Shown here: positions 34,409 to 42,876 of the stretch, piece after piece
Layout of the letters: each line of letters opens with the position of its first letter
Position numbering within the stretch: position 1 is the stretch's first letter
Source: Burkholderia sp. WP9
GTDB lineage: Bacteria; Pseudomonadota; Gammaproteobacteria; Burkholderiales; Burkholderiaceae
Assembly (NCBI RefSeq): GCF_900104795.1
Contig: NZ_FNTG01000002.1
Location: 682,001 to 746,000, forward strand
Direction of reading: 5' to 3'
DNA length: 64,000 nt
Notes under the pieces: generated by a model
The model's database searches: none
The model's input: only the letters and a program-made list of their open reading frames with translations
What the model was told of the DNA's origin: nothing
Program-made: the position numbers and the translations under genes

Positions 34409-35175
34409 CGCCGCTCCTCACCGCCCGCTCGCTCACCAAACAATACGGCGGCCGCAATGGCTGCAGGAACGTCAGCTTCGACCTGTATCCGGGCGAAGTG
34501 CTGTGCATTGTCGGCGAATCAGGTTCGGGCAAGACCACGCTGCTGAACACGCTCGCGCTCAAGACCGCGGCCGACAGCGGCTCGCTTCACTACACGGCTA
34601 CTCACGGCGACCAGCTCGATCTGCTCGCCTTGTCCGAACCACGCCGCCGTTTGCTGATGCGCACCGAATGGGGTTTCGTTCAGCAGAATCCGCGCGACGG
34701 ACTGCGCAGCGGCGTCTCGGCCGGCGCGAACATCGGCGAGCCGTTGATGGCTGTCGGCGCGCGCCACTATGGGGATATCCGCTACGCGGCCACGCAGTGG
34801 ATGGAGCGCGTCGAACTCGATTCCTCACGCATCGACGAATTTCCGGCGGCGTTTTCGGGCGGCATGCAGCAGCGTTTGCAGATTGCGCGCAATCTCGTCA
34901 CCGGTCCAAGGCTCGTCTTCATGGACGAACCGACCGCCGGCCTCGACGTATCGGTGCAGGCGCGCCTGCTCGATCTGCTGCGCACGCTGACGTCGACGCT
35001 GCATCTGTCGGTGCTGATCGTCACGCACGATATCGGCGTCGCGCGTTTGCTCGCGCACCGGCTGATGGTCATGCAAGGCGGCGAAGTGGTCGAGGCGGGA
35101 CTGACCGACCAGGTGCTCGACGATCCGCAGCACCCGTACACGCAAACGCTGGTTTCCTCGGTTCTGCCGGTTTGA
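34405..35175 (+). CDS. phnK: C-P lyase ATP-binding subunit PhnK
   Basis: A 256-residue ABC-type ATPase: Walker A GESGSGKTT, signature FSGGMQQRLQ, Walker B LVFMDEPTAGLD and switch HD in VTHDIG. PhnK binds PhnJ in the core complex and is needed in vivo, and is not a membrane transporter subunit. Similar sequences occur in oligopeptide importers, but the operon fixes the identity. Confidence 0.93.
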   Translation: MTPLLTARSLTKQYGGRNGCRNVSFDLYPGEVLCIVGESGSGKTTLLNTLALKTAADSGSLHYTATHGDQLDLLALSEPRRRLLMRTEWGFVQQNPRDGLRSGVSAGANIGEPLMAVGARHYGDIRYAATQWMERVELDSSRIDEFPAAFSGGMQQRLQIARNLVTGPRLVFMDEPTAGLDVSVQARLLDLLRTLTSTLHLSVLIVTHDIGVARLLAHRLMVMQGGEVVEAGLTDQVLDDPQHPYTQTLVSSVLPV

Positions 35176-35183
35176 GGCACACA

Positions 35184-35948
35184 ATGCGATCCATTGAAAC
35201 AAGCACTGAAGCGCGCGCCGCCGAGCACGCATTCGTCGACAACGCGGCGCTGATGCTGCGCGCGGTCGGCATTGGCAAGACCTTTGTGTTGCACGGCCAG
35301 GGCGGCGTGCGAATCGAAGCGCTGGCGGGCGTCTCGCTCGAAATCGAGCGAGGCGAATGCGTGGTGCTGGTCGGGCCGTCGGGTGCGGGCAAGAGCACAC
35401 TGCTGCGCTGCCTGTACGGCAACTATCTGGCGACGAGCGGCTCGATTGCGATTCGCGACCTTGGAAACGACGGCAGGTCCCTATCGATCACCGGGGCTGA
35501 GCCGCACGACGTACTGCGCCTACGCCGAAGCGTGGTCGGTTACGTGAGCCAGTTTCTGCGCGTGATTCCGCGCGTGCCGACACTTACGCTCGTAGCCGAA
35601 CCGCTGCTCTCGCGCGGCGTACCGGAAGACGAAGCACGCTCGCGCGCCGCTGCGCTACTCGCCAGATTGAACGTGCCTGAAAGACTGTGGTCGCTCGCGC
35701 CCGCCACGTTCTCAGGCGGCGAACAACAGCGCGTGAATATCGCGCGTGGTTTGATTGCCGAGCACCCGCTGCTTTTGCTCGACGAACCGACGGCCTCACT
35801 CGACGCCGACAACCGCGACGTGGTCGCCGACCTGATCGTCGAAGCACGCGAGCGCGGCGCGGCGATCGTCGGCATCTTTCACGACGAAGACACGCGCAAC
35901 AAGGTCGCCACGCGCCGCCTGGAACTGAAGCCGCCGCTGCGTCACTGA
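35184..35948 (+). CDS. phnL: C-P lyase ATP-binding subunit PhnL
   Basis: A 254-residue ABC-type ATPase: Walker A GPSGAGKST, signature FSGGEQQRVN and Walker B LLLLDEPTASLD. PhnL assists PhnI in forming the ribose-phosphonate triphosphate. It has an N-terminal extension of about 25 residues compared with E. coli PhnL (226). It starts eight bases after phnK; the gap to phnM is about 98 bases. Confidence 0.93.
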   Translation: MRSIETSTEARAAEHAFVDNAALMLRAVGIGKTFVLHGQGGVRIEALAGVSLEIERGECVVLVGPSGAGKSTLLRCLYGNYLATSGSIAIRDLGNDGRSLSITGAEPHDVLRLRRSVVGYVSQFLRVIPRVPTLTLVAEPLLSRGVPEDEARSRAAALLARLNVPERLWSLAPATFSGGEQQRVNIARGLIAEHPLLLLDEPTASLDADNRDVVADLIVEARERGAAIVGIFHDEDTRNKVATRRLELKPPLRH

Positions 35949-36046
35949 ATGACACAAATCGGGCGCGCAACGGCACTACACTGACACATGCGGCCCCAGT
36001 GCGTAAAAAGCCCACACTCAAGTCTGACTGACTACGGAGCAAGTCG

Positions 36047-37180
36047 ATGTTGATCAGGAACGCTCGCATCGTGACGCGAGACGAAGTATTCACCGGTGTG
36101 GTTCGCGCCGAAGACGGCGTGATCCGCGAAGTCGAGCGCGGCACGACCGCGGCGCGCGAAGCCGAAGATTGGGACGGCGACTATCTGTTGCCCGGCCTGA
36201 TCGAACTGCACACGGACAACCTCGAGAAGCATCTCGCGCCGCGTCCGGGCGTGCAATGGAATACCGATGCGGCCTTCGTGATTCACGACGCCCAGGTGGC
36301 CGCGGCCGGCATCACCACCGTATTCGATGCGCTCGCCATCGGTTCGCGCACGAACGTGGGATTGCGGGGCCGCGATCTGCAAACGCAATGCGCCGAAGCG
36401 CTCACGCGCTTCTCCGAGCGCAAGCTGCTGCGCGCCGAACACTTTCTGCATCTGCGCTGCGAAATCGCCACCGCCGACGTGGTGGACGTGTTCGATTCGT
36501 TGTGCGCGCATCCGTTGCTGCGGCTCGCCTCGGTAATGGATCACACGCCCGGTCAGCGTCAGTGGCACGACCGCGAACAATGGCGCCGCTTTCAGGAACG
36601 CAACGGCAAACTGAGCGACGAACACGTGGCGACCGCGCTCACCGAACTCTCGGTCGAACAGGCACGGTACGCCGACGCGCACCGCCGCGAGATCGTGGCG
36701 CGCTGCAACCGGCTCGGCATTCCGGTGGCAAGCCACGACGACACGCTGATCGAACACGTCGAACAGGCCAAAGCCGAAGGCATCGTGCTCGCGGAGTTTC
36801 CGACCACCCGCATCGCCGCCGAAGCCGCGCGCGAGCACGGCATTTCGACCATCATGGGCGCGCCGAATATCGTGCGCGGCGGCTCGCATTCGGGCAACGT
36901 GTCGGCGCTCGAACTGGCACGAGCGGACCTGCTCGACATCCTGTCGTCGGATTATGTGCCGTCGAGCCTGATGACCGCCGTGTTCGAACTGGTCGACCAG
37001 GCCGGCTGGACGTTGCCGCGCGCAATGGCGACCGTCTCCGCCGAACCGGCGCGCACCGCCGGTTTGCACGACCGAGGCGCGATCGAACCGGGCTTGCGCG
37101 CTGACTTCGTGCGCGTAACCATGCTCGACAGGCTGCCGGTGCCGCGCGCTACATATCGCGGCGGCGCACGGATCGTTTGA
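36047..37180 (+). CDS. phnM: Alpha-D-ribose 1-methylphosphonate 5-triphosphate diphosphatase
   Basis: A 377-residue amidohydrolase-fold enzyme, matching E. coli PhnM (378). It removes pyrophosphate from the ribose-phosphonate triphosphate before PhnJ acts. Metal ligands H55 and D57 are in LIELHTDNLEKH, with further marks in VMDHTPGQRQW, VASHDDT and GAPNIVRGGSHSGN. It ends the phnGHIJKLM unit. Confidence 0.95.
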   Translation: MLIRNARIVTRDEVFTGVVRAEDGVIREVERGTTAAREAEDWDGDYLLPGLIELHTDNLEKHLAPRPGVQWNTDAAFVIHDAQVAAAGITTVFDALAIGSRTNVGLRGRDLQTQCAEALTRFSERKLLRAEHFLHLRCEIATADVVDVFDSLCAHPLLRLASVMDHTPGQRQWHDREQWRRFQERNGKLSDEHVATALTELSVEQARYADAHRREIVARCNRLGIPVASHDDTLIEHVEQAKAEGIVLAEFPTTRIAAEAAREHGISTIMGAPNIVRGGSHSGNVSALELARADLLDILSSDYVPSSLMTAVFELVDQAGWTLPRAMATVSAEPARTAGLHDRGAIEPGLRADFVRVTMLDRLPVPRATYRGGARIV

Positions 37181-37263
37181 AGGGAAGGCGCTCAAGACCT
37201 TGATGGCTCGCCGGACGCGCGGTCCGCGCCTGGTGCATGGTGCCTGGTGCCTGGTGAGCGGGT

Positions 37264-37710
37264 TCAGCGCGCGGACGGCAACTGCCCCCATGCCACCAGC
37301 ACCTTCTGAATTCCGCGCGCATAGGCGTCGCGCTGTTTCGGCGTTTCCGAATGGTAGGCGCCGATCGCGCGCCACGTATTGCCGTGCTTGACCATCTTCT
37401 GTTTCAGCAGCCAGGCCGCCACATACACGTTCACGCACGGATCGACCAGCGCGCGATGCGGAACGCCTTCGCGCGCGAGGTCGTCGAAGTGAATCGAGTT
37501 GATCTGCAACTGACCCACGTCGATCGAGCCATTTGCGTTCTGCCGTATCGCGCTCGCGTCACCCTTCGATTCGTACCATGCGAGTGCGCGCAGCACCCAC
37601 GGATTCACGCCCTGATAAGCCGCTGCTTCGTTGAAGCAGTCGTCGGCTGCTTGCGCGGCGCCGCATACCGACAGGCAGGCAAGTGCTGAGAAGATAATCT
37701 TCAAGGACAT
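37264..37710 (-). CDS. Periplasmic lytic transglycosylase, IagB/VirB1 type
   Basis: A 148-residue exported SLT-domain protein. The start at 37710 follows AAGGA and gives a short Sec signal peptide. CFNEAAAYQGVNPWVLRALAWYESKGD contains the catalytic Glu (YES), and NGSIDVGQLQINSIHF the second motif; two cysteines probably form a disulfide. Such small enzymes make openings in peptidoglycan for secretion systems, pili or conjugation. Here it is the last of three exported-protein genes on one strand, so a related envelope machine is possible. Confidence 0.88.
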   Translation of the reverse strand: MSLKIIFSALACLSVCGAAQAADDCFNEAAAYQGVNPWVLRALAWYESKGDASAIRQNANGSIDVGQLQINSIHFDDLAREGVPHRALVDPCVNVYVAAWLLKQKMVKHGNTWRAIGAYHSETPKQRDAYARGIQKVLVAWGQLPSAR

Positions 37711-37768
37711 GACGCATCCTTCCGTTTGATAGTGATGCAGCGTGACCCGCGTCGAAGCGCCGGCCGGT

Positions 37769-38125
37769 TTATCTGGCCAACGCCAGATCGATCTGCCGTT
37801 GCACCGAGTCGAGATACGCATGCGAGGCGTCGGACACGACGATCCGCACGACCGGGGCGGGCGGGCTTCTGCGCTCCTGCGCCTGCGCCGCCACATGCGT
37901 TTTCTTTCGATGCGTTACCGGCTTCACCGGCAATTCGTCATCGCCCGTGCCCGGCGGCGGCAGCATGGCCAGCGACGGCAACGGCGGATACACCTTGTCC
38001 GCCGCGGCGGGAAACGCGCCAGCAGATTGCAGGTCCGCGCCAGGCTGTCCGGCGAAGGCCGGCGCGCTGAGGAGCATGGCCAGCGCCAGCAAAGTGATGC
38101 GAACGGTCACGGTGCCCTCCTTCAT
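37769..38125 (-). CDS. Small exported protein, proline-rich
   Basis: A 118-residue protein with a signal peptide (ITLLALAMLLSAPAFA) and a proline-rich middle (PPLPSLAMLPPPGTG), then a basic stretch and a short C-terminal segment VVRIVVSDASHAYLDSVQRQ. No family recognised. Its ATG overlaps the stop of the lipoprotein gene (ATGA), and it lies 58 bases before the lytic transglycosylase gene, so the three are probably one unit. Confidence 0.65.
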   Translation of the reverse strand: MKEGTVTVRITLLALAMLLSAPAFAGQPGADLQSAGAFPAAADKVYPPLPSLAMLPPPGTGDDELPVKPVTHRKKTHVAAQAQERRSPPAPVVRIVVSDASHAYLDSVQRQIDLALAR

Positions 38126-38487
38126 TGGACCGTCCTGATCGATACGCTATACGGCTGACCCAATCCGGCGGTGCGGTTCTCGAAGTTCACCCGGGCCGCG
38201 CGCTGTGCCGGCACGCCCTTCCACACCGCCTGATTCAGGTACGCGAAGTCCTGCCCCAGCGCCGTCACGAGAACGATTGTGGACTGCGGCTGCGCGGCGG
38301 CGAGTGCGCCCGCTTTCGCGAGCACGGTGGTCAGTTGCGGATCGCGCGCGCCGAGCGCGTCAGGCGGAATGTCGAAACTGAGCACCTCGTTCGGCGCCTT
38401 GTCCGTATGGGCCGCGCTCGGCGGCGGCATCTGGGCGCAGCCGGCGAGCGCGAACACGGCAGCCAGCAACCCTATCTGTCGCTTCAC
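38122..38487 (-). CDS. Small lipoprotein of unknown function
   Basis: About 121 residues beginning MKRQIGLLAAVFALAGCAQ, with lipobox LAGC near residue 17. A GTG start at 38487 is preferred since GGGAG lies six bases upstream; an in-frame ATG at 38508 would hide that site inside the gene. The mature part (FDIPPDALGARDPQ..., NQAVWKGVPAQRAARV) matches no family I recognise. It should be anchored in the outer membrane. First gene of the three-gene exported set. Confidence 0.65.
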   Translation of the reverse strand: MKRQIGLLAAVFALAGCAQMPPPSAAHTDKAPNEVLSFDIPPDALGARDPQLTTVLAKAGALAAAQPQSTIVLVTALGQDFAYLNQAVWKGVPAQRAARVNFENRTAGLGQPYSVSIRTVQ

Positions 38488-38635
38488 GGAAATCTCCCGT
38501 CGATTCATTGCTATAACGGAGTTTTCGGCAACGTCGAGGGAAAGTTGATACGGCGGAAACGCTTCACCGAAAATCAAAAAGACTTGTCTCAAGATCGGCG
38601 CAAACGATTGCTTCAACGCTCGGCGAAGCGAAGAT

Positions 38636-38653
38636 CGAGGCAAAGTTGCCTCG
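38636..38653. terminator. 8-base stem-loop after the GGDEF gene
   Basis: CGAGGCAA (38636-38643) and TTGCCTCG (38646-38653) form a perfect stem with a two-base loop, about 100 bases after the GGDEF gene and before the lipoprotein gene. There is no T tract. It may separate the two units partly or not at all. Confidence 0.3.
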
Positions 38654-38752
38654 CGATTCCGGCAAGAAAAAAGGAGCAGGCGCAGTAGACGGAAAGCAGA
38701 TCGCAAGCAGCTGGAAAGCTGACTGGAAAGCAGGATGCGCGTTTTGGCTGCA

Positions 38753-40564
38753 TCAGGCCGTCGGTTCGGCCTCGTGTCCTTGCGTTGCGCCCTCGCCGGC
38801 CTGCGCGTGCGCCTCGACCTGCTCGCGCCGGCGCGCTTCGAGCACATCCTGGTAACGCATATACGCGCAACGTCCGCCGGATTTAGCCGCATACATCGCC
38901 GCGTCGGCGTTGAGCAGCAATTCTTCCGCCGTGCCGCTGTCGTCGGGAAACTGGCTAATGCCGATGCTCGCGCCCACCGTCATGTTCTGCCCTTCAACCC
39001 GGACCTCTTCGTTCAGCGCCTCCATGATGCGCGCGGCGATCGCGGGCGCCGCCTCTGCCGCGCGCGGCCCTTCGATCAGCACGATGAACTCGTCGCCACC
39101 CAAACGCGCCACCAGGTCCGCGGAACAGAGCACCTGCTTCAGGCGACGCCCCACCGCGGCGAGCACCGTGTCGCCGACGGAATGGCCGAACTGGTCGTTG
39201 ATCTGCTTGAAACGGTCGAGGTCGACGAACAGCACGGCGAGGCCTTCCTCTCGCCGCGTTGCTTCCTCGATCGCGCTTTCGAGCTTCTCCATGAACAGGA
39301 CGCGGTTCGGCAGTCCGGTCAGTCCGTCATGCGTGGCGAGATGCACGAGTTCACGTTGCTTGGCGTGCAGCACGTCCATTTGCGATTTGATTTCGCGCCG
39401 CAGCCGGTCGAAGCAGCGCGCCAGCACGCCGATCTCGTCGGTCCGGTTGAGCGGCAGCGTAGGCATGGCGTGTTCGGCGAACAGATGCGTTGCCGCATGC
39501 GCGAGCATGTGCAGCGGCTTGGTCAGCGCGCGCGCGAACAGAATGGCGAGGAACAGCGCCAGCACACTGAAAATCAGCACCATGCGCACGATACTGTTGC
39601 CAAGCAGATTCGCGCCGGACAGGACGTCTTCGAGCGGCTTGGCGAGACCGAGCACGATGAAGCGGTTGCCCGCCAGATCACCGAAAGGCCTGCGCACGAA
39701 AGCGAGTACCTGGCCGGCGGCCTGCTTCGGCCGCGCAAGACCGTCCACCAGCACCTCGCCTTGCGACTGTTCGAAGAGCGGCCTCGTGACGGAGAAACTG
39801 TCCTGCATCAGCACGCGCCGGCCCCGATCGAAGCCGAAAGTTTTCGAGGCATCCGGATGAACGAGGAAATCGCCCCACTCGTTGGCGAGGTAGACCCGAT
39901 AGTCGCTCGGCAAATCGCTTTGCAGCCGTTTGAACAGCGCCTCCAGATCGATATCGATCACGACGACGCCCACCACGTCGCCATGCGCGTTCGACACAGG
40001 CGTGCCGAGCCGCAGCGTCGGCTTGCCCTGGGCTGCATGCGAGCCGTACTCATGGTTCACCGAGATCGGCGAAATGTAAATGCGGCCCGGCGCAAACGTC
40101 AGCGTGTCGAATACGTAGGCAAACTGACCTTTCTCCTGCAGGTTCTTCCCTTCGACCCGCACGAGGCCGTCCGCGTCGCGGTCGAAGCGGACCAGTTCGA
40201 GCCCATAGTGCTGGCGCGTAATCAGGCGGATTTGCAGGTACTCGAGGTGATGCACCATGAAACTGGAATACACCTGCGCCAGCCGTTCGCGGGCCGCGTT
40301 CGGGCCGACGCCGTCGTCGGTCTGCGCGATGTCCGCCGTGGACGGCATGCTCGCGAGCACCAGCGCGTCGGAGCCGACGTCGTCGATCGAGGCGGAAAAG
40401 CGCTGGCCCAGCAATTCCGTCGACGTAAGCAGGCTGCGCCCGGCTTCGTTCACGAGCATCGTGCGATTCGCACGATACGCGTAATAGCCGGTCGCGCCTG
40501 ACGCGAGCACGCCGATGCACGCGAGCAGCACGGATAATTTGAAGGTCAGCCCGGGGCGTATCAT
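38753..40564 (-). CDS. Membrane diguanylate cyclase with dCACHE sensor domain
   Basis: A 603-residue protein: membrane helix at about 8-28, a large periplasmic dCACHE-type domain to about 320, a second helix near 325-345, a HAMP-like linker and a GGDEF domain (about 420-580) with an intact RLGGDEFIVL active site. It should make c-di-GMP. The inhibitory RxxD site five residues upstream is not present (CSAD instead), so product feedback may be lacking. No EAL domain. Its ATG shares a base with the stop of the upstream binding-protein gene (TGATG), so the two are made together. Confidence 0.92.
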   Translation of the reverse strand: MIRPGLTFKLSVLLACIGVLASGATGYYAYRANRTMLVNEAGRSLLTSTELLGQRFSASIDDVGSDALVLASMPSTADIAQTDDGVGPNAARERLAQVYSSFMVHHLEYLQIRLITRQHYGLELVRFDRDADGLVRVEGKNLQEKGQFAYVFDTLTFAPGRIYISPISVNHEYGSHAAQGKPTLRLGTPVSNAHGDVVGVVVIDIDLEALFKRLQSDLPSDYRVYLANEWGDFLVHPDASKTFGFDRGRRVLMQDSFSVTRPLFEQSQGEVLVDGLARPKQAAGQVLAFVRRPFGDLAGNRFIVLGLAKPLEDVLSGANLLGNSIVRMVLIFSVLALFLAILFARALTKPLHMLAHAATHLFAEHAMPTLPLNRTDEIGVLARCFDRLRREIKSQMDVLHAKQRELVHLATHDGLTGLPNRVLFMEKLESAIEEATRREEGLAVLFVDLDRFKQINDQFGHSVGDTVLAAVGRRLKQVLCSADLVARLGGDEFIVLIEGPRAAEAAPAIAARIMEALNEEVRVEGQNMTVGASIGISQFPDDSGTAEELLLNADAAMYAAKSGGRCAYMRYQDVLEARRREQVEAHAQAGEGATQGHEAEPTA

Positions 40565-41718
40565 CAAAAACGCTCCGACCGGTCCCCGGACACGATTCTG
40601 GCCCACAGGTCCTCGCGCCGCTGAGTATTTTCCACCGGACCGATCCACACGATACGCGCGTTATCGCTGTTTTCCACGGGCGCCGTCAACGTATTGGCGA
40701 GCCCCTGGCGTTGTGTCAGCAATGCGCTGACGTCCGGTTCGAGCATGTAATTGATCCACGCGAGCGCAAGCGGCTGATCGGCCGCCGCACGTGTCATCGA
40801 CCAGCAATCCAGCCATGCGAGCGCGCCCTCGTCGGGAATCACATAGCCCACGTCGGCGCCCGCCCGGCGCAGCAACTCGACCTGCTGGGTGCCGTAGTTG
40901 CCGAACATCAACGCAACCTTATGCTGGATGAAAAACGCGGTCGCCTCCTCGGGCAACGTGTAATAGGTCAACAGATTGCGGCGCAGATCGACGAGCTTGT
41001 GAGCGATCGTGCGCATGTGCGCGGCATCGAGTTGAAAGGGATGGGAATAGCCCAGCGCCAACGCAGTGAACGAGAAATTGTGCTGCGCACTGTTGAAGTC
41101 GAGCACCTTGCCGCGGTAACGCGGATTCCACAATTCGCGCATGGAGCGCGGCGCCACGGCGACCTGCTTGCGGTCGTAGATCAAGCCCATCGACGAGTAC
41201 GTGAACGGAATGGCGTATGCCTTGCCGCCCGACGTGATGCCGCCAATCGAGGCAAGCGCCTGAAAGCGCGGCAATTGTTTTCTGGTGTTCGGCAACCTGG
41301 CGAGGTCGAGCGGCGCCAAAAGATTCGCCTCGGTATAGCGCTGGATTTCGGCGGTATTGGCGGCGAGCACGTCGAAGGGCGGCGTCCCTTTCGCATGCAT
41401 CTGCGCCCATAGCGCCTCGTCGGAATCGACCAGCGTGACTTCGACGCGGGCCTTGTAACGCGCCTCGAAACGCTTCACCACGTCGGCGTCAGCGTAGCCT
41501 GGCCACGCGAGCACGCGCAGGACGTTGTCGTCGGCTTTAACCGGCGCGGCCGCACAAAGGCCGACGGAAAAAACCACGCCGGGTAGAAATGTCAAAAGTC
41601 CCAGACAAACGCTGCGACACAATAAATAGGCGCGCGCAAACACGCCGATTCGTGATTGAAAGAATCGTTTACAAACGCGCTTTTCATCTGCCGCAAACAT
41701 TATGTGCATATACAACAC
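40564..41718 (-). CDS. PotD-like periplasmic binding protein paired with a diguanylate cyclase
   Basis: A 384-residue solute-binding protein of the spermidine/putrescine type. After an unusually long N-terminal region with a hydrophobic signal segment, the mature part begins near DDNVLRVLAWPGYADADVVKRFE. WLDCW in the second lobe corresponds to the WMD region that holds polyamine in PotD, while the acidic residue of the first-lobe motif (WTEY in PotD) is missing (WPGY). No permease or ATPase gene is near. It is translationally coupled to the GGDEF gene, as NspS is linked to MbaA in Vibrio cholerae. ATGs at 41709 and 41700 are possible alternative starts. Confidence 0.88.
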   Translation of the reverse strand: MLYMHIMFAADEKRVCKRFFQSRIGVFARAYLLCRSVCLGLLTFLPGVVFSVGLCAAAPVKADDNVLRVLAWPGYADADVVKRFEARYKARVEVTLVDSDEALWAQMHAKGTPPFDVLAANTAEIQRYTEANLLAPLDLARLPNTRKQLPRFQALASIGGITSGGKAYAIPFTYSSMGLIYDRKQVAVAPRSMRELWNPRYRGKVLDFNSAQHNFSFTALALGYSHPFQLDAAHMRTIAHKLVDLRRNLLTYYTLPEEATAFFIQHKVALMFGNYGTQQVELLRRAGADVGYVIPDEGALAWLDCWSMTRAAADQPLALAWINYMLEPDVSALLTQRQGLANTLTAPVENSDNARIVWIGPVENTQRREDLWARIVSGDRSERF

Positions 41719-42204
41719 CGTTTAGCAGAAGACCTGATGGCGAGCGTCGACGCACGGAATCGATCCGCGGACTGTCGTCCGGCGACATTCTTCAGACAGA
41801 TACGCTCTGCGTGAGGCATTGGGCCGGGCGCGAGGAGCAACGATGATAGCGCTAAGAAAACCATTTTTGGTTGTCGGCTTCGCCGAGTCGAACAAATTCC
41901 GTCAAACGGGATACAGCAAGCGCGCTCATCTGCATTTAACGGCAGTTTATGCGGAATCTTTAACTCGACTACGGCCGTTTGAAACATTTGAACCCGTGAA
42001 ACACGAGCGATCTGCGTCTTAACACGTAAGAGTCGCGGCTAAATTGTGCGAGGACAAACCCCGCGACACATTGCTAAAGAAACGCCGCGCGGATGCCGAT
42101 AAACGTTCGCCTGCCCAGTCCGCCGCCGGCGGTCGAAGGCAGCGTCGCGCGATGCCGCGCGGCCTGTCTTCCGGGTAGTCGACGAGTCGGACAAGAAACA
42201 GACA
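41719..42204. other. Intergenic region before the small membrane protein
   Basis: Nearly 490 bases of lower GC content. It should hold the promoter of the binding-protein/GGDEF unit at its left end. A short open frame at 41819-42022 has no family features and is not called. No terminator or RNA gene seen. Confidence 0.5.
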
Positions 42205-42447
42205 ATGCGCTTGAGCAAAACAGAATGGGTGTGGGTGGCCGTGGCGGCCGGATCGATTGCGTGCTTCGGCAGTTGGCTTCAGGGCGAAATGAATCGTGCG
42301 GCACTCGAGCGCACCCAGCGCGAAACCCAGGACATGCGCGGCACCTGCGCGGGCATGTCCGCACAGGACGCGCAGATGATGGACAAGGGCGCACTCTGGT
42401 GCGGCGAGGTCGGCGCGGAACGCGCGGATTCGCTCGCCAAGGAGTGA
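42205..42447 (+). CDS. Small membrane-anchored protein
   Basis: An 80-residue protein with one N-terminal hydrophobic segment (VWVAVAAGSIACFGSWL) and a hydrophilic remainder with two cysteines (GTCAGM, ALWCGEV). The ATG has only a weak upstream purine run. The composition and the single anchor are plausible for a real small protein, but no family is recognised. Confidence 0.5.
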   Translation: MRLSKTEWVWVAVAAGSIACFGSWLQGEMNRAALERTQRETQDMRGTCAGMSAQDAQMMDKGALWCGEVGAERADSLAKE

Positions 42448-42876
42448 ATCGCCGTCTTGTGCTCTGCCTGCGCTGGCGCGCGTGGGAACGCGTGGAATCG
42501 CGCACCATCCGGGCAGCCGCGACAACCGCGAAGTGACGTGACGTGACGCACGCACGCACGCACGCACGCAAATTAGCCAACTTCATTACTGCGGCATTAC
42601 GTGCGCGACACGTACGCGAGACGAGCGGACCTTGCCACCCGATACGCATCAGCGACGCTTTCGCATCTCCACCACATTCACGCATTAGAAGCCAGCCTCT
42701 TGCGCCATCCGGTGTTTCACTAGCTACCCAATCTTTTTGAACTGATAAGCTTGGCGCGCGCTGCTGGCCGCCCCGGCTGGCAGCTTCAACCCAAGCCCGG
42801 TCGTGAGTCGCGCCGGGTGCCCCGCAGCGGCACAACCGCATGCGGGCGTATTTGAACTACACCGAGGAGTAAAACA
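42448..42876. other. Intergenic region with simple repeats and the binding-protein promoter
   Basis: About 430 bases without a supported gene. It contains the short tandem repeats at 42533-42570 and, at its right end, the leader of the amino-acid binding-protein gene with AGGAG before the start codon. Confidence 0.5.
42533..42570. repeat. Short tandem repeats: three GTGAC, then six CGCA units
   Basis: Three exact 5-base GTGAC units (42533-42547) run into six exact CGCA units (42547-42570). Such runs can change length by slipped-strand copying. They lie about 300 bases before a binding-protein gene, outside any supported gene. Confidence 0.8.

Noticed and set aside
38735..40501. A 588-codon open frame opposite the GGDEF gene
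   Set aside because: Antisense shadow; the minus strand has clear sensor, HAMP-like and GGDEF motifs.
41819..42022. A 67-codon open frame on the plus strand
   Set aside because: No signal, membrane segment or family feature, and its composition is not gene-like; left as intergenic.
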